A DNA stretch of 30,128 nucleotides from an uncultured Allomuricauda sp. (lineage in GTDB: Bacteria > Bacteroidota > Bacteroidia > Flavobacteriales > Flavobacteriaceae): positions 1 through 30,128 of the forward strand of contig CALDPL010000159.1 of the NCBI GenBank assembly GCA_937911965.1, read 5' to 3'. Below are positions 1 through 7,285 of the stretch, in pieces; within the stretch, counting starts at the first letter, position 1; every line of letters starts with the position of its first letter. The notes beneath the pieces were generated by a model, which was not told the DNA's origin, did no database searches, and saw only the letters and a list, made by a program, of their open reading frames with translations. The position numbers and the translations under genes were made by a program.

Positions 1-339
1 AGAACCTCCCACTACAATGCGATGCATCTAGAGAACCTTCAGTTTCTGGAAAAAAGCCTGGAGGAGGGCCCCGCCAAAAAGGTGGTGGTCACCCACCATG
101 TCCCCACCTACCACAACTATCCTGTGCATTATCTCGGGGATCCCCTGAACGAGGCCTTTGCCACCGATCTGGGGGAATTGATGAAAAAACATGCTCCCAA
201 TTATTGGATCTTTGGCCACCATCATTTCAACCCAGGTCCCTTCAAGATCGGGGATACCACCCTTTTGACCAATCAATTGGGCTATGTCGGGATGGGGGAA
301 CACAGGCTGTATTCCCCGACGGCCGTATTGGAACTTTAG
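1..339 (+). CDS. Metallophosphoesterase, C-terminal part (5' end outside window)
   Basis: The reading frame is open at base 1 and ends at TAG 337-339, so only about 112 C-terminal residues are present. Two calcineurin-like phosphoesterase motifs are visible: VTHHVPT, about 30 residues into the fragment, and FGHHHF, about 70 residues in. In this family these histidines help bind the dinuclear metal centre that hydrolyses phosphoesters. The first metal motifs (DxH, GDxxD, GNH) must lie upstream and cannot be checked. Substrate and cell location cannot be told from this fragment. The next gene begins about 120 bases downstream on the same strand. Confidence 0.85.
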   Translation, partial: RTSHYNAMHLENLQFLEKSLEEGPAKKVVVTHHVPTYHNYPVHYLGDPLNEAFATDLGELMKKHAPNYWIFGHHHFNPGPFKIGDTTLLTNQLGYVGMGEHRLYSPTAVLEL

Positions 340-404
340 ATCCAAAATGGAGGGAGGGGTGTCCCGGACCGGTCCCAAATTCACAAATCAACCCAAAAAG
401 TCCC

Positions 405-434
405 TTGGACCAACGGTTTATTTCCATAAATTTA
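405..434 (+). promoter_or_regulatory. Possible Bacteroidota promoter before the peroxidase gene
   Basis: TTG at 405-407 is followed after 19 bases by TAAATTTA at 427-434, one mismatch from TAnnTTTG. Transcription would start near 440, which favours the ATG at 461 over the one at 434 as translation start. The match is partial and therefore tentative. Confidence 0.3.
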
Positions 435-460
435 TGCCTTCAACCCTAATAAATACACCC

Positions 461-1003
461 ATGGGAAAAGTGCTCACAATATGCCTGACCCTCGTTGCAG
501 GCCCCATCTTTGGACAGAATGGACCACAGGACATCTACGGGTTCCAGGTGGAGACCCTCCAAGGGGAAACCTTTGACTTGGGCAGCCTGAAGGGGAAAAA
601 GGTAATGATCGTCAACACCGCCAGCAAATGCGGACTGACCCCCCAATATGAACAGTTGCAGGAATTGTACCAGCGCTACCAAACGGACGGTTTTGTGATC
701 TTGGGTTTCCCCGCCAATAATTTTGCGGGACAGGAACCGGGATCCAATGAGGAAATCGAGGAATTTTGCAAGGCCAATTACGGGGTGAGTTTTCCCATGA
801 TGGCCAAAATCTCGGTCAAGGGAGAGGACATGCACCCCCTGTACAAATTCCTTACCCAAAAGGAACGCAACGGATTCCAGGATTCGGAAGTGGAATGGAA
901 CTTCCAAAAGTACTTGATCGATGAAACGGGACATCTGGCCAAGGTCATCCTCCCAAAGACCCTGCCCACCGATCCACAGGTCATCGCCTGGATCGAACAG
1001 TAA
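461..1003 (+). CDS. Secreted glutathione peroxidase-family thiol peroxidase
   Basis: The 180-residue product has a hydrophobic leader (residues 1-19, ending PIFGQ), so it is probably exported. The GPx fold signature is clear: peroxidatic Cys57 in SKCG, Gln91 in the FPANNFAGQEPG block, and Trp146-Asn147 in WNFQK, giving the Cys-Gln-Trp-Asn catalytic set. Cys103 in EFCKANYG occupies the place of the resolving cysteine of thioredoxin-dependent GPx enzymes. The usual Cys of the FPCNQF motif is Ala85 here. The expected reaction is reduction of H2O2 or lipid hydroperoxides, probably with a thioredoxin-like donor rather than glutathione. An in-frame ATG at 434 would add nine residues before the leader; 461 gives a cleaner signal peptide. 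Confidence 0.85.
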   Translation: MGKVLTICLTLVAGPIFGQNGPQDIYGFQVETLQGETFDLGSLKGKKVMIVNTASKCGLTPQYEQLQELYQRYQTDGFVILGFPANNFAGQEPGSNEEIEEFCKANYGVSFPMMAKISVKGEDMHPLYKFLTQKERNGFQDSEVEWNFQKYLIDETGHLAKVILPKTLPTDPQVIAWIEQ

Positions 1004-1026
1004 GAAGAATTGCTTTTTTTCTTGGA

Positions 1027-1056
1027 ACCCTTGGAAATCCGAAAGGATTGAAGGGT
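1027..1056. other. Hairpin downstream of the peroxidase gene
   Basis: ACCCTT (1027-1032) pairs with AAGGGT (1051-1056), and inside it AATCC (1036-1040) pairs with GGATT (1045-1049) around a GAAA tetraloop. There is a T-rich stretch before the hairpin but none after it, so it does not look like a standard rho-independent terminator. It may protect the 3' end of the peroxidase mRNA. The rest of the 1004-1287 gap is AT-rich and holds no convincing gene. Confidence 0.35.
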
Positions 1057-1249
1057 CGAACCATGCTCTGAAAAGGGTTTAAGGATGCTTTGCCTTTCCA
1101 TTATCCAGCTGTTGAATCAAACAAAAAAAGTTCACAACCCGCATAAAACCAGGAACTCCGAGGCCATAGAGGAAGATTCCATCCTGTTTGAAATTAAAAA
1201 TATTTCTCTTTATCATACTACTTCTATAGGTTATATCATATTGACCTGT

Positions 1250-1257
1250 TATATTTG
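1250..1257 (+). promoter_or_regulatory. -7 promoter element (TATATTTG) before the TauE/SafE gene
   Basis: TATATTTG matches the Bacteroidota -7 consensus TAnnTTTG exactly and lies 30 bases before the chosen ATG (1288). No good TTTG box stands 17-20 bases upstream, so only the -7 element is supported. Confidence 0.4.
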
Positions 1258-1287
1258 TTGCCTACTATTTCGATAAACCTGTGGAAC

Positions 1288-2190
1288 ATGGATGGGAACA
1301 CTGATGCAAGAATTGCCATAACAAGGGAAAAGGTCTTGAAAATCTCCACCAAACATATCGGTTGGACCATACTGTCCCTTAAGCTGGTATTGATTTCCTA
1401 TTTCGCATATGGTATTTTCCAAGGCAGGGACACCGCATTTGCTTTTGACACTATGTTTTTTATCTTTTTGGGGGTGGGCTTCTGTGCCCAACTCATCGAC
1501 GGGGCCCTGGGCATGGCCTATGGGGTCAGTAGCAGTTCCATGCTCTTGTATTTTGGGGTATCCCCAAAAGTGGCCTCGGCCAGCGTCCACCTGGCAGAAG
1601 TTTTTACCACCGGGGTTTCGGGACTCTCCCATCTCAAATTCAAGAACCTCGATGTCAAACTGTTCGTCAAATTGGTGGTCCCGGGAGTGATCGGGGCGGT
1701 ACTCGGCGCCTACCTGCTCTCCAGGATATTCGATGGCGCCCTTGTGAAACCCTATATCGCCGCCTACCTCTTGATCTTGGGGATACTGATTCTCTATAAG
1801 GGCCTGGCCAACAAACAACGGCCGGAGCGAAAAATAAAAAGGGTGGGGGTCCTTGCCTTTCTGGGCGGAATGTTCGATTCCATAGGGGGAGGGGGCTGGG
1901 GGCCCATAGTCACGTCCAATATCCTCAAAAGTGGAAAAAGTCCCAGACATACCATAGGGACCGTGAACACCGCGGAGTTTTTCGTAACCTTCTTTGCCAC
2001 GGCGGTCTTCCTCTACCATGTAGGGGTGGAAAGCTGGCAGGTGGTTCTGGGATTGATCTTGGGAGGGATATTGGCCGCCCCATTGGGTGCCCTGATGGCC
2101 GCTCGGATCAATAAAAGGCTGCTTTTGATCCTGGTAGGGCTGGTCATAGTGATCACCTCCTCTTTTACCATTACCAATACGTTCTTTTGA
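1288..2190 (+). CDS. TauE/SafE-family membrane transporter (sulfite exporter family)
   Basis: The 300-residue product is a polytopic membrane protein with about eight hydrophobic helices. Family hallmarks are the first-half block around LIDGALGMAYG and its second-half counterpart GGMFDSIGGGGWGP, each followed by a glycine-rich stretch and then an EVFTTGVSG-like or NTAEFFVT-like segment. This is the internal duplication typical of TauE/SafE (COG0730). Members move organosulfur or sulfite-type anions, but the substrate cannot be read from sequence. ATG 1288 was preferred over an in-frame TTG at 1255, because it follows the -7 element at a normal distance. The gene converges on an Rrf2 regulator 52 bases away; in many Flavobacteriia such regulators accompany sulfur-assimilation genes, which would fit a sulfur substrate. 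Confidence 0.88.
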   Translation: MDGNTDARIAITREKVLKISTKHIGWTILSLKLVLISYFAYGIFQGRDTAFAFDTMFFIFLGVGFCAQLIDGALGMAYGVSSSSMLLYFGVSPKVASASVHLAEVFTTGVSGLSHLKFKNLDVKLFVKLVVPGVIGAVLGAYLLSRIFDGALVKPYIAAYLLILGILILYKGLANKQRPERKIKRVGVLAFLGGMFDSIGGGGWGPIVTSNILKSGKSPRHTIGTVNTAEFFVTFFATAVFLYHVGVESWQVVLGLILGGILAAPLGALMAARINKRLLLILVGLVIVITSSFTITNTFF

Positions 2191-2242
2191 GAATGGGGGA
2201 CAAACGGATCAAGTATGAAAAGCATGGGGCCGGGAAAAAGGG

Positions 2243-2677
2243 TCATTCCCCTTTCAGCTTGACCTCCCGCTCGAGGATATTGGTCAAGGTGGCCGCCTGC
2301 AATTGAAGTACGGTCTGTGTCCTGATTTCCAGGGCCACCTGTCGGATGCCACAGGTCTCCTCGTCCTCACATTCCTCACAGCGTTCATAGAAATTCTCCG
2401 AAACACAGGGCAGAAGTGCAATGGCTCCATCAAAAAGCCGCATGATATCGGCCATGGAAATTTGATCTGCGGGCCGGTTCAGGGAATAGCCCCCATATTT
2501 GCCCTTGGTGCTCTTGAGAATCCGCGCGTTCTTGAGTTCCGCCAAAATGGACTCCAGAAACTTCAACGGCATATTGTCCTCTTCCGCAATGGTCCGCACC
2601 GAGACCGGTTTGGCCTCCTTGCGGCCCGCTATATGGACCAACGCCTTAATGGCATATCTTGTTTTCTTGGATAACAT
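2243..2677 (-). CDS. Rrf2-family transcriptional regulator with a cysteine cluster
   Basis: The 144-residue length is normal for Rrf2 proteins. The N-terminus MLSKKTRYAIKAL and the winged-helix block (about residues 25-65, ending KGKYGGYSL) are typical. Four cysteines, C91, C100, C103 and C109, sit in the loop where IscR, NsrR and RirA bind an Fe-S cluster; the spacing differs slightly from the IscR C-x5-C-x5-C pattern. It is therefore likely a cytoplasmic sensor of iron-sulfur status, NO or cysteine supply, but it could be a CymR-like regulator without a cluster. It is convergent with the TauE/SafE gene, so any control of that gene would act at the distant promoter near 1250. Confidence 0.9.
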   Translation of the reverse strand: MLSKKTRYAIKALVHIAGRKEAKPVSVRTIAEEDNMPLKFLESILAELKNARILKSTKGKYGGYSLNRPADQISMADIMRLFDGAIALLPCVSENFYERCEECEDEETCGIRQVALEIRTQTVLQLQAATLTNILEREVKLKGE

Positions 2678-2839
2678 GGATTTCCTTGGAAGGCACTAAA
2701 ATACAACTTTTAAAATGAGCCGCAATACCGGGGCCCTTGGACCGCAGATCGGCCAAGTTCCCAAAGGGAACACGGGAACAATGTGAAAATAGGACCGATA
2801 TTGGCAAATTTCAATGTAAGTTATACACTTCCTTACGAC

Positions 2840-2847
2840 TACCTTTG
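2840..2847 (+). promoter_or_regulatory. -7 promoter element (TACCTTTG) before the MFS gene
   Basis: TACCTTTG is an exact TAnnTTTG match, 35 bases before the TTG start codon at 2883. Upstream there is only a weak TTA at 2821-2823, 16 bases away. It places the transcript start near 2852 and supports translation starting at 2883. Confidence 0.45.
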
Positions 2848-2882
2848 TCGCTTGTTTTAACTCTAAAAAAAATCCATTTACA

Positions 2883-4091
2883 TTGAATACTGCCATCCCC
2901 ACAAATAAAAAAGCATTGCTCTCCCTTGCTATCGGTGGTTTTGGGATTGGCCTGACGGAATTTGTGATCATGGGCATCCTGCCCAATATTGCGGATGCCA
3001 TGGAGATATCCATTCCAAAGGCGGGACACTTTATCGCCATCTATGCCCTAGGGGTCGTGGTAGGGGCTCCCTTAATGGCCAGGATCACCAACAAACTGAC
3101 CCCAAAAAAATCCCTATTGCTGTTGATGCTCTGGTTTACCCTGTTCAATACGCTCTCCGCATTCTCCCCAAACTATTGGACCATGATGGCCTTTCGATTT
3201 TTGTCCGGAATGCCCCATGGGGCCTTTTTCGGCATCGGGGCCGTGGTTTCCGGCTATTTGACCCGACCTGAAAAGGCGGCACGGGCCATGGCCATCATGT
3301 TTTCGGGCCTGACCGTTGCCAATGTGCTGGGGGTTCCCCTTGGGACCTATATCGGGCAACAATGGCATTGGAGCCTCTCCTTTTTGTTGGTGGGAATCGC
3401 AGGATTGGCCACTTTGGCCAGCCTATACCTTTGGATGCCCAAGGAATCCTTTGGAGAAGGTCCAACTCCCGGGGAAGTTCGGGGAGGCTCGGGGATAAAG
3501 AGCAAAAAACTATGGGCCTTGATCGCCCTGACCACAGTGGGGACCGGGGGGTTCTTTGCCTGGTACAGTTATATCGCACCTTTGGCAATCAACATTACCA
3601 AACTTCCGGAAACCCATGTCAGCTACCTAATGATCGTGGCGGGATTGGGCATGTTTGTCGGCAACTTTCTGGGGGCACGGATGCTGGAGCACTTTAAGCC
3701 TGTAAAATCCGTGGTCATCAGTATGCTGAGCATGGTGGTGGTACTGGGCGCCACTGCCCTTCTGGCAAGTCACACCACAATACTGTACGGCTTGGCCTTT
3801 ATGGTCGGGTTGATCACCTTTTCCCTGACCGCCCCCATACAGACCGCAATCATCAAAGCGGCCAAAGGGGCCGAGAAACTGGGGTCTTCCATGAACCAGA
3901 GCGCCTTCAATATGGGCAATGCCTCCGGGGCCTATCTCGGAGGAATCCCCATGGTATTCGGCCTGGGGGTTCAGTATGCAAGTGTGGTGGGCGCCCTATT
4001 GGCCCTGTGCGGCGCCCTGATCGGAATGGCCATTCTCCAGCTCCAAAAAGCCGGTACAAAACAACAACGGAGCAAGGCTTTCCAAACCTGA
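2883..4091 (+). CDS. MFS transporter, AraJ-like drug/sugar efflux (DHA1 type)
   Basis: The 402-residue product has twelve hydrophobic segments in two six-helix halves separated by a polar loop (around residues 190-215). The first helix carries the GIGLTEFVIMGILPNI motif characteristic of AraJ/YdhP-type permeases, and the motif-A loop between helices 2 and 3 reads GAPLMARITNKLTPKK. Family members export arabinose, other sugars or small drugs by proton antiport; the substrate here is unknown. TTG at 2883 is the chosen start because the next in-frame ATG (2970) lies inside helix 1 and would destroy it. No Shine-Dalgarno sequence is seen. It precedes the polysaccharide locus by 122 bases but has its own promoter element, so membership in that locus is uncertain. 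Confidence 0.88.
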   Translation: MNTAIPTNKKALLSLAIGGFGIGLTEFVIMGILPNIADAMEISIPKAGHFIAIYALGVVVGAPLMARITNKLTPKKSLLLLMLWFTLFNTLSAFSPNYWTMMAFRFLSGMPHGAFFGIGAVVSGYLTRPEKAARAMAIMFSGLTVANVLGVPLGTYIGQQWHWSLSFLLVGIAGLATLASLYLWMPKESFGEGPTPGEVRGGSGIKSKKLWALIALTTVGTGGFFAWYSYIAPLAINITKLPETHVSYLMIVAGLGMFVGNFLGARMLEHFKPVKSVVISMLSMVVVLGATALLASHTTILYGLAFMVGLITFSLTAPIQTAIIKAAKGAEKLGSSMNQSAFNMGNASGAYLGGIPMVFGLGVQYASVVGALLALCGALIGMAILQLQKAGTKQQRSKAFQT

Positions 4092-4213
4092 ACAGCTTAC
4101 CTAAAAGGGATTGGTCCGCCATAACTTCCCCGGAAGGCCATTGAAGGGAGAAAAAAAGTGCCGTTAATTTTTTACCTTCACGCCTTGACATGGCATAACA
4201 AAACCCAATTCCC

Positions 4214-7009
4214 TTGAGGTCACTCATCCCATTGCTGTCCATTTTCCTTTCCTTGGGGCTCTGTGCCCAGGAATTGCCCCCCATACAGAACTATACGGCA
4301 AAGGAGTACCAAGGGGAATACCAGAACTGGGCCATATCCCAGTCCCCTACCAAAAAAATTTACATCGCCAACCACTCCAGTCTTTTGGAATTTGACGGCA
4401 ACCAATGGAACAAGTATAAACTGCCCTCTGCCTCCATCATCCGATCGGTCCGGGCCGTTGGGGAACGGATCTATACGGGCTCCTACCGGGAATTCGGATA
4501 CTGGACCGCCGGGGAGACCGGGGAATTGGCCTACACCTCCCTCTCTGATCGATTTGACGTCCCCCTTTCGGAGGATGAGGAATTTTGGGACATTCTTGCC
4601 GTGGAAGATTGGGTGCTGTTCCAATCCCTGGACCGGATATACATCCATAGCCTGGTCGAGGACAGTTTCAAGGTCCTGGAGGCGAAATCGGCCAAGGCAA
4701 AACTCCATCAAATCGGAAATCGGGTGTACTTCCAAAGGGCCAAACAGGGGCTGTTCACCATTGAAAATGGACAGCCTTCCCTGGTCGAGGATGCCTCGGA
4801 ATTGGCCGATCGACCCATTATCGGCATCTATTCCATGGGAAACCAACTCTTGTTGATCACCGAGGATGCTCGTTTTTACACCTATGGGGACCAAGGATTG
4901 ATCCGCTTCAAGACCGATATGGATCCCTTGGAAGTCAGCCTTTACAGCAGCATTCAGTTGGCCGATGGCAGTTTTGTTCTGGGCAGTATATCCAACGGCC
5001 TCTATCACTTGGATGCAAAGGGTGGTTTGATCCACAACATCAACCAGGCCAAGGGACTCAGCAACAATACGGTACTTTCCCTTTTTGAGGATATGGACCA
5101 CAACCTGTGGTTGGGATTGGACAACGGGATCTCGGTGATCAACCTCCATTCCCCCTTCAGCGAATATGTGGATAAACTGGGGAAGATCGGATTGGTCTAT
5201 GCGGCCCTGAAGCACAACGGCCATATGTACCTGGGCACCAATCAGGGATTGTTCTCCCGCAGGATCGACGGCACCGACGACTTTAAGCTGGTTCGGGGCA
5301 CCCAAGGTCAGGTATGGAGCCTGCAATTGGTGCAGGGGACCGTCTTCTGCGGACACAATAACGGCACCTTCACGGTCGAGGGGGAGCGGGCCGAGTTGGT
5401 TTCCGACTTCAGGGGAACCTGGGGTGTGAAGGCCCTGGAACCCGACGGCCGCCTTATCCTCCAGGGAAATTACAATGGGCTCAGTGTATTGGAACGCAGC
5501 AACGGCCGATGGTCCCTGCGCAATACCCTGGATGGCTTCGGCATATCCAGTCGATTCTTTGAGATCGATTCCCTTAGGGTCATGGTGGAACACGAACAAA
5601 AAGGCCTCTACCTGTTGGAATTGGACCCGGGATTGCGGCAGATTGTCGAGCTGGACAATATGCCTCCGATTGGCCACAGTTCCAACCTCTTCAGGTTTCT
5701 GGACCGGCTTTATTACAAAACCCATACCGGCATATATGCCCTTGGAGAGACCCTGGATGAAATCACATTGGACAGTATCATGACCCGGTTGATCTTTGAA
5801 CAGGGGCAGGCCCCGATCGGGATCATCATTCCAGACCCCCACCAGGACAGGCTTTGGTACTTTACCGAGAACGGGATAAAGTACATCGACCGCAGCAGCC
5901 TTAGCGGCAGCCTGAACGTCACGAACATTCCCATACCCAGCTCCCTGGTCGGCAATCTGGGGGTGAGTGGGTTTGAGAACATTTCAAGGATTGCGGACAA
6001 TCAATACCTTATCGGCAGTTCCAACGGCTATATTGCCCTGGACCTGGAAAAGGTAGCCCCCGCCACGGATCGGATCGCGATCAACTCCATTCGATATGGG
6101 GATTATGGCAAGGTCACCGACAGGGCCCCCAACCTTTTGCACGGGGAGTTTGAGTTTGCCCAAAACAACCTGATATTTCAATATGCGGTGCCGGAATATG
6201 ACAAATACACCGAAGTGCGCTTCCAACACCGCCTCGAGGGACTCTACAACGAATGGAGCCCCTGGACCCCAAATTCGGAAACCCGTTTTATGAACCTTCC
6301 CTATGGGGACTATACCTTCAGTGTGAGGGCCCTGGTGGGAAACAGCCCCACGGAGAACACGGCCACCTATTCCTTTACAGTGGCCAGGCCCTGGACCCTG
6401 TCCACCTTGGCCCTGCTCATTTATGCCCTGGCCCTGGTCCTGCTGTTTCTGTTGATCCACAGGGTCTACAAAAGGTACTATAGAAAAAAACAGGAATCCT
6501 TGATTGCCAGGAGCCAGAAGGAACTTGAACAGCGCAACCTCCAGGAAAGGCAACGAATTGCCCAGATCATGAATGAAAAACTCAAGGACGAGATTGAGAA
6601 CAAGAACCGGGAACTGGCCATTTCCACGATGAGCATCTTGAAAAAGAATAAATTCCTGTCCTCCCTGAAGACCCAATTGAACAGCATCCCGGAAAAGGAC
6701 CGGGGAATTCGTTCCGTCCTCCGTGAAATCGACCGCAATATCAACTCCGAGGACGATTGGAAATTCTTCGAGGACGCTTTCAACAATGCGGACAAGGACT
6801 TTCTAAGACGCATCAAGGCCCAGCACGAAAATCTCACCAACCACGACCTGAGGCTGTGCGCCTACCTGCGGCTCAACCTCTCCTCCAAGGAAATTGCCCC
6901 ATTGCTCAATATTTCGGTGAAAAGTGTGGAGATGAAACGGTACAGACTGCGGAAGAAGTTGGACCTTCCCCACCCGGAAAACCTCACGGACTATATCCTG
7001 AATTTTTAA
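4214..7009 (+). CDS. Membrane-spanning PUL sensor/regulator: propeller + Y_Y_Y + TM + LuxR-like HTH
   Basis: The 931-residue protein starts with a signal peptide (MRSLIPLLSIFLSLGLCAQ). Residues about 25-640 form beta-propeller-like repeats with Reg_prop-type strings such as VLSLFEDMDHNLWLGLDNGI. A Y_Y_Y domain follows (about 650-712, containing RLEGLYNEWSPW and LPYGDYTFSVRA), then one transmembrane helix (about 727-751), a long charged coiled coil, and a LuxR-like helix-turn-helix (about 874-920, LSSKEIAPLLNISVKSVEMKRYRLRKKL). There is no histidine kinase or receiver domain, so it resembles a one-component regulator tethered in the inner membrane. In Bacteroidota such genes typically head SusCD loci, as here, and the likely role is sensing an oligosaccharide and activating the locus. 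TTG 4214 is the start: an in-frame TAA at 4196 leaves no ATG. Confidence 0.9.
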   Translation: MRSLIPLLSIFLSLGLCAQELPPIQNYTAKEYQGEYQNWAISQSPTKKIYIANHSSLLEFDGNQWNKYKLPSASIIRSVRAVGERIYTGSYREFGYWTAGETGELAYTSLSDRFDVPLSEDEEFWDILAVEDWVLFQSLDRIYIHSLVEDSFKVLEAKSAKAKLHQIGNRVYFQRAKQGLFTIENGQPSLVEDASELADRPIIGIYSMGNQLLLITEDARFYTYGDQGLIRFKTDMDPLEVSLYSSIQLADGSFVLGSISNGLYHLDAKGGLIHNINQAKGLSNNTVLSLFEDMDHNLWLGLDNGISVINLHSPFSEYVDKLGKIGLVYAALKHNGHMYLGTNQGLFSRRIDGTDDFKLVRGTQGQVWSLQLVQGTVFCGHNNGTFTVEGERAELVSDFRGTWGVKALEPDGRLILQGNYNGLSVLERSNGRWSLRNTLDGFGISSRFFEIDSLRVMVEHEQKGLYLLELDPGLRQIVELDNMPPIGHSSNLFRFLDRLYYKTHTGIYALGETLDEITLDSIMTRLIFEQGQAPIGIIIPDPHQDRLWYFTENGIKYIDRSSLSGSLNVTNIPIPSSLVGNLGVSGFENISRIADNQYLIGSSNGYIALDLEKVAPATDRIAINSIRYGDYGKVTDRAPNLLHGEFEFAQNNLIFQYAVPEYDKYTEVRFQHRLEGLYNEWSPWTPNSETRFMNLPYGDYTFSVRALVGNSPTENTATYSFTVARPWTLSTLALLIYALALVLLFLLIHRVYKRYYRKKQESLIARSQKELEQRNLQERQRIAQIMNEKLKDEIENKNRELAISTMSILKKNKFLSSLKTQLNSIPEKDRGIRSVLREIDRNINSEDDWKFFEDAFNNADKDFLRRIKAQHENLTNHDLRLCAYLRLNLSSKEIAPLLNISVKSVEMKRYRLRKKLDLPHPENLTDYILNF

Positions 7010-7100
7010 AGCGGGCAGTCGGGGGATTTCCCCATCCTCTACAATTCCCAAAATTACCTCTACAAAAGCCCTACATCCCCCTATTGACTGTTAAATTTCA

Positions 7101-7114
7101 AGGGCTTGTGCCCT
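7101..7114 (+). other. Short perfect hairpin after the regulator gene
   Basis: AGGGC-TTGT-GCCCT forms a 5-bp stem with a 4-base loop 92 bases after the regulator stop codon. It is followed by A-rich, not T-rich, sequence, so it is at best a weak or factor-dependent 3' end. Confidence 0.25.
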
Positions 7115-7128
7115 AAGGCCAAAAATCG

Positions 7129-7189
7129 ATGAAATTTTCAATTTGGTAGATTTCATGGGCCTTTTGTGGCAATCCATCAAAATGAAATC
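7129..7189. promoter_or_regulatory. Three ATGAAAT/ATTTCAT half-sites upstream of susC (possible operator)
   Basis: ATGAAAT occurs at 7129-7135, its complement ATTTCAT at 7150-7156 (extended to GATTTCAT from 7149), and ATGAAATC at 7182-7189. Centres are 21 and about 32 bases apart, near two and three helical turns. GATTTCAT and ATGAAATC make a perfect 8-bp inverted repeat. The cluster ends about 40 bases before the susC -33 box, a suitable place for an activator. That the adjacent LuxR-type regulator binds here is inference. Confidence 0.4.
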
Positions 7190-7229
7190 CAATAATTTAC
7201 CAATGTAGGTTTTTTGTATAGGCCCATCC

Positions 7230-7259
7230 TTTGTTATGCTAAGGTTAAGCCTATATTTT
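7230..7259 (+). promoter_or_regulatory. Bacteroidota promoter of the susC operon
   Basis: TTTG at 7230-7233 and TATATTTT at 7252-7259 are separated by 18 bases, close to TTTG-N19-TAnnTTTG with one mismatch in the last position. The start of transcription would be near 7264, leaving a leader of about 20 bases before ATG 7286. Confidence 0.6.
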
Positions 7260-7285
7260 TAGCATTCGAACTAAACAACTCAAAA

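Noticed and set aside
1085..1276. 63-codon open frame on the plus strand
   Set aside because: AT-rich gap sequence, no leader, hydrophobic end created by promoter-like DNA, and it overlaps the start of the TauE/SafE gene and its -7 element.
2883..4091. MFS transporter as part of the polysaccharide locus
   Set aside because: It has its own promoter element, is separated by 122 bases from the regulator, and AraJ-type proteins are exporters; co-orientation alone is not enough.
4220..5842. 540-codon open frame on the minus strand
   Set aside because: It is antisense to the regulator gene, has no recognisable motif, is low in complexity typical of an antisense frame in GC-moderate coding DNA, and lacks a leader or promoter.
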